A DNA stretch of 46,153 nt from IMG/VR virus record IMGVR_UViG_3300033388_003361, positions 1 through 46,153 of that record, one strand, 5' to 3'. Shown here piece by piece: positions 45,322 to 46,153 of this stretch (position 1 is its first letter; every line of letters starts with the position of its first letter). The notes below the pieces were generated by a model. It was not told where the DNA came from. It ran no database searches and saw only the letters and a program-made list of their open reading frames with translations. A program made the position numbers and the translations under genes. This DNA comes from a virus.

Positions 45322-45338
45322 GTCCGAGATACGGACGG
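45322..45338 (-). repeat. Junction repeat type 1 hairpin, copy k
   Basis: GTCCGAGATACGGACGG: five-base stem, loop AGATA, between the stop of the 47-aa gene and the ribosome binding site of the 96-aa gene. Confidence 0.8.
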
Positions 45339-45340
45339 TT

Positions 45341-45484
45341 TTAGTAAGGTCCAAATCGCTTGCCACCTTTGCGGCTTTTTTTCGGTTCACCTTTCGGGGT
45401 GAAGTCTTTGGTCTTTTTTACTTTGCCGAGCTTATCACTTATTTTATTCGAATCTTCTTTTCTTCTATCTGAACCTTTACCCAC
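45341..45484 (-). CDS. Small basic protein, 47 aa, GTG start
   Basis: GTG at 45484 has a perfect AGGAGG five bases upstream. The protein starts MGKGSDRRKEDSNKISDKLG and is very rich in Lys, Arg and Gly, ending GGKRFGPY, with no hydrophobic core. It is probably disordered and may bind nucleic acid. First gene after the coiled-coil gene across a 9-base gap. Function unknown. Confidence 0.72.
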   Translation of the reverse strand: MGKGSDRRKEDSNKISDKLGKVKKTKDFTPKGEPKKSRKGGKRFGPY

Positions 45485-45493
45485 GATAGCCTC

Positions 45494-46153
45494 CTAGTAT
45501 CCGATTTTGAGGTGAGGGATTTGACCAGAATTAACAGTTTTGATAAACCATTCAGCCCAATCTTCAGAAATTCCAAGTGGTTTCATTTCTGAAATTATCT
45601 CTTTTTCGATATTGCACCGGTGGTTAAAGTCGGCAACTCTTTCTTCTTCAGCCAGCCTGATAGCGTTTTGTTCACGCTCAGCTCTGTCACGCTCGGCTTC
45701 TTGTTCTCTTTCAATTCGGTTTCGCTCAGCAACTACAGCGCGTTCTTGTGCAGCTGCAGCATCCTTTTTCTTCTGAGTTTCAATCTGTCCGGCCATAATA
45801 GCATTTTGGGCTTCCTGGTGCTTTCTTTCGTTCTCTTTGCGTATCGCTTCAGCTTCAGCCTTAACCAGTGCTTCCTGTGCTTCAACCTTATCGCGTTCGG
45901 CTTTATCCATATCAGCTTTGATTTTTTCTTCAGCTTCGATTCGTGCCTGCTCTCTTAGCTCTGCAGCATGTTTCTCAGCCAGCAGTTTTTCGTTCTCAAC
46001 TCGGAGTCTTTCAGCTTCGGCCTCTTTTTCTTCCTGAGCAAGCTTCTCATAATACTGCCCTTTTAGGAATGAGACAACCTCTTCCTTCCGGAGAGCAGCG
46101 GCGGCTTTGTATTCTTCGAATGACTCATCAAGAACAATCTCTTGAACATTGCT
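45494..46153 (-). CDS. Coiled-coil phage protein, C-terminal part (wraps junction)
   Basis: Continuation of the gene beginning at 555. After removing the repeated 114 bases, the join adds 181 codons to the 185 at 1-555 and stops at 45494, giving 366 aa. This part holds the coiled coil (KAEAEAIRKENERKHQEAQN, later EREQEAERDRAEREQ) and the C-terminal domain ending GISEDWAEWFIKTVNSGQI and then PHLKIGY. Bases 46040-46153 repeat the window start. Confidence 0.85.
   Translation of the reverse strand, partial: SNVQEIVLDESFEEYKAAAALRKEEVVSFLKGQYYEKLAQEEKEAEAERLRVENEKLLAEKHAAELREQARIEAEEKIKADMDKAERDKVEAQEALVKAEAEAIRKENERKHQEAQNAIMAGQIETQKKKDAAAAQERAVVAERNRIEREQEAERDRAEREQNAIRLAEEERVADFNHRCNIEKEIISEMKPLGISEDWAEWFIKTVNSGQIPHLKIGY
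46040..46153. repeat. Terminal direct repeat, right copy
   Basis: Exact copy of bases 1-114. It marks the closure of the circular assembly; see the left copy. Confidence 0.95.

Overview
The window looks like the complete genome of a lytic-type, short-tailed (podovirus-like) tailed phage, assembled as a circle of about 46.04 kb. The first 114 bases are repeated exactly at the end (1-114 = 46040-46153), and one 366-codon gene runs in frame across the junction. Nearly every gene is on the minus strand, densely packed, often with TAATG or ATGA stop/start overlaps and AAGGAG-like ribosome binding sites. The DNA is moderately AT-rich. The host cannot be read directly; the gene families suggest a Gram-negative, perhaps marine gammaproteobacterial host (inference). 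No integrase, DNA polymerase, RNA polymerase, tRNA or recognisable endolysin was seen.

Region by region, in transcription order (right to left). (1) 45.5-40.7 kb: an accessory cluster of small, often Cys-rich genes, with a YopX-like protein, a Tad1-like anti-Thoeris candidate, a C5-cytosine methyltransferase and a radical SAM enzyme. Two families of short intergenic repeats sit at gene junctions here. (2) 40.6-36.4 kb: a primase-helicase with its zinc ligands missing, a candidate origin region, and a PD-(D/E)XK nuclease. (3) 36.3-33.2 kb: a regulator, micro-proteins, one rightward 'moron'-like gene with its own promoter and terminator, a zincin-like protein, and a long non-coding stretch before the terminase genes. 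(4) 33.2-7.7 kb: terminase small and large subunits, micro-ORFs, a Tad2-like domain protein, P22-type portal, scaffold, N4 gp56-type major capsid protein, two head-tail adaptors, tail fibre plus chaperone, tail stabilisation protein, a T7 gp13/14/15/16-like series of ejection proteins ending in a 1637-aa protein with a metallopeptidase signature, then receptor-binding proteins. (5) 7.6-0.56 kb and around the junction: a small HTH repressor with a compound operator, then the recombination module: RecT-like annealing protein, DnaQ-like exonuclease, FtsK-gamma-like protein, ssDNA-binding candidate, ERCC4 nuclease, and a RecD2-type helicase split into two separated genes.

Working together, the primase-helicase, annealing protein, exonuclease and nucleases probably hand replication to the host polymerase. 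Structural genes are punctuated by strong intrinsic terminators, two of which bury the ribosome binding site of the next gene. The most interesting signals are the split RecD2, the pair of Thoeris-inhibitor-like proteins, the two junction-repeat families, the radical SAM gene, and the zinc-less primase beside a tiny zinc-ribbon gene. All functional assignments come from motif recognition by eye; no database search was run.
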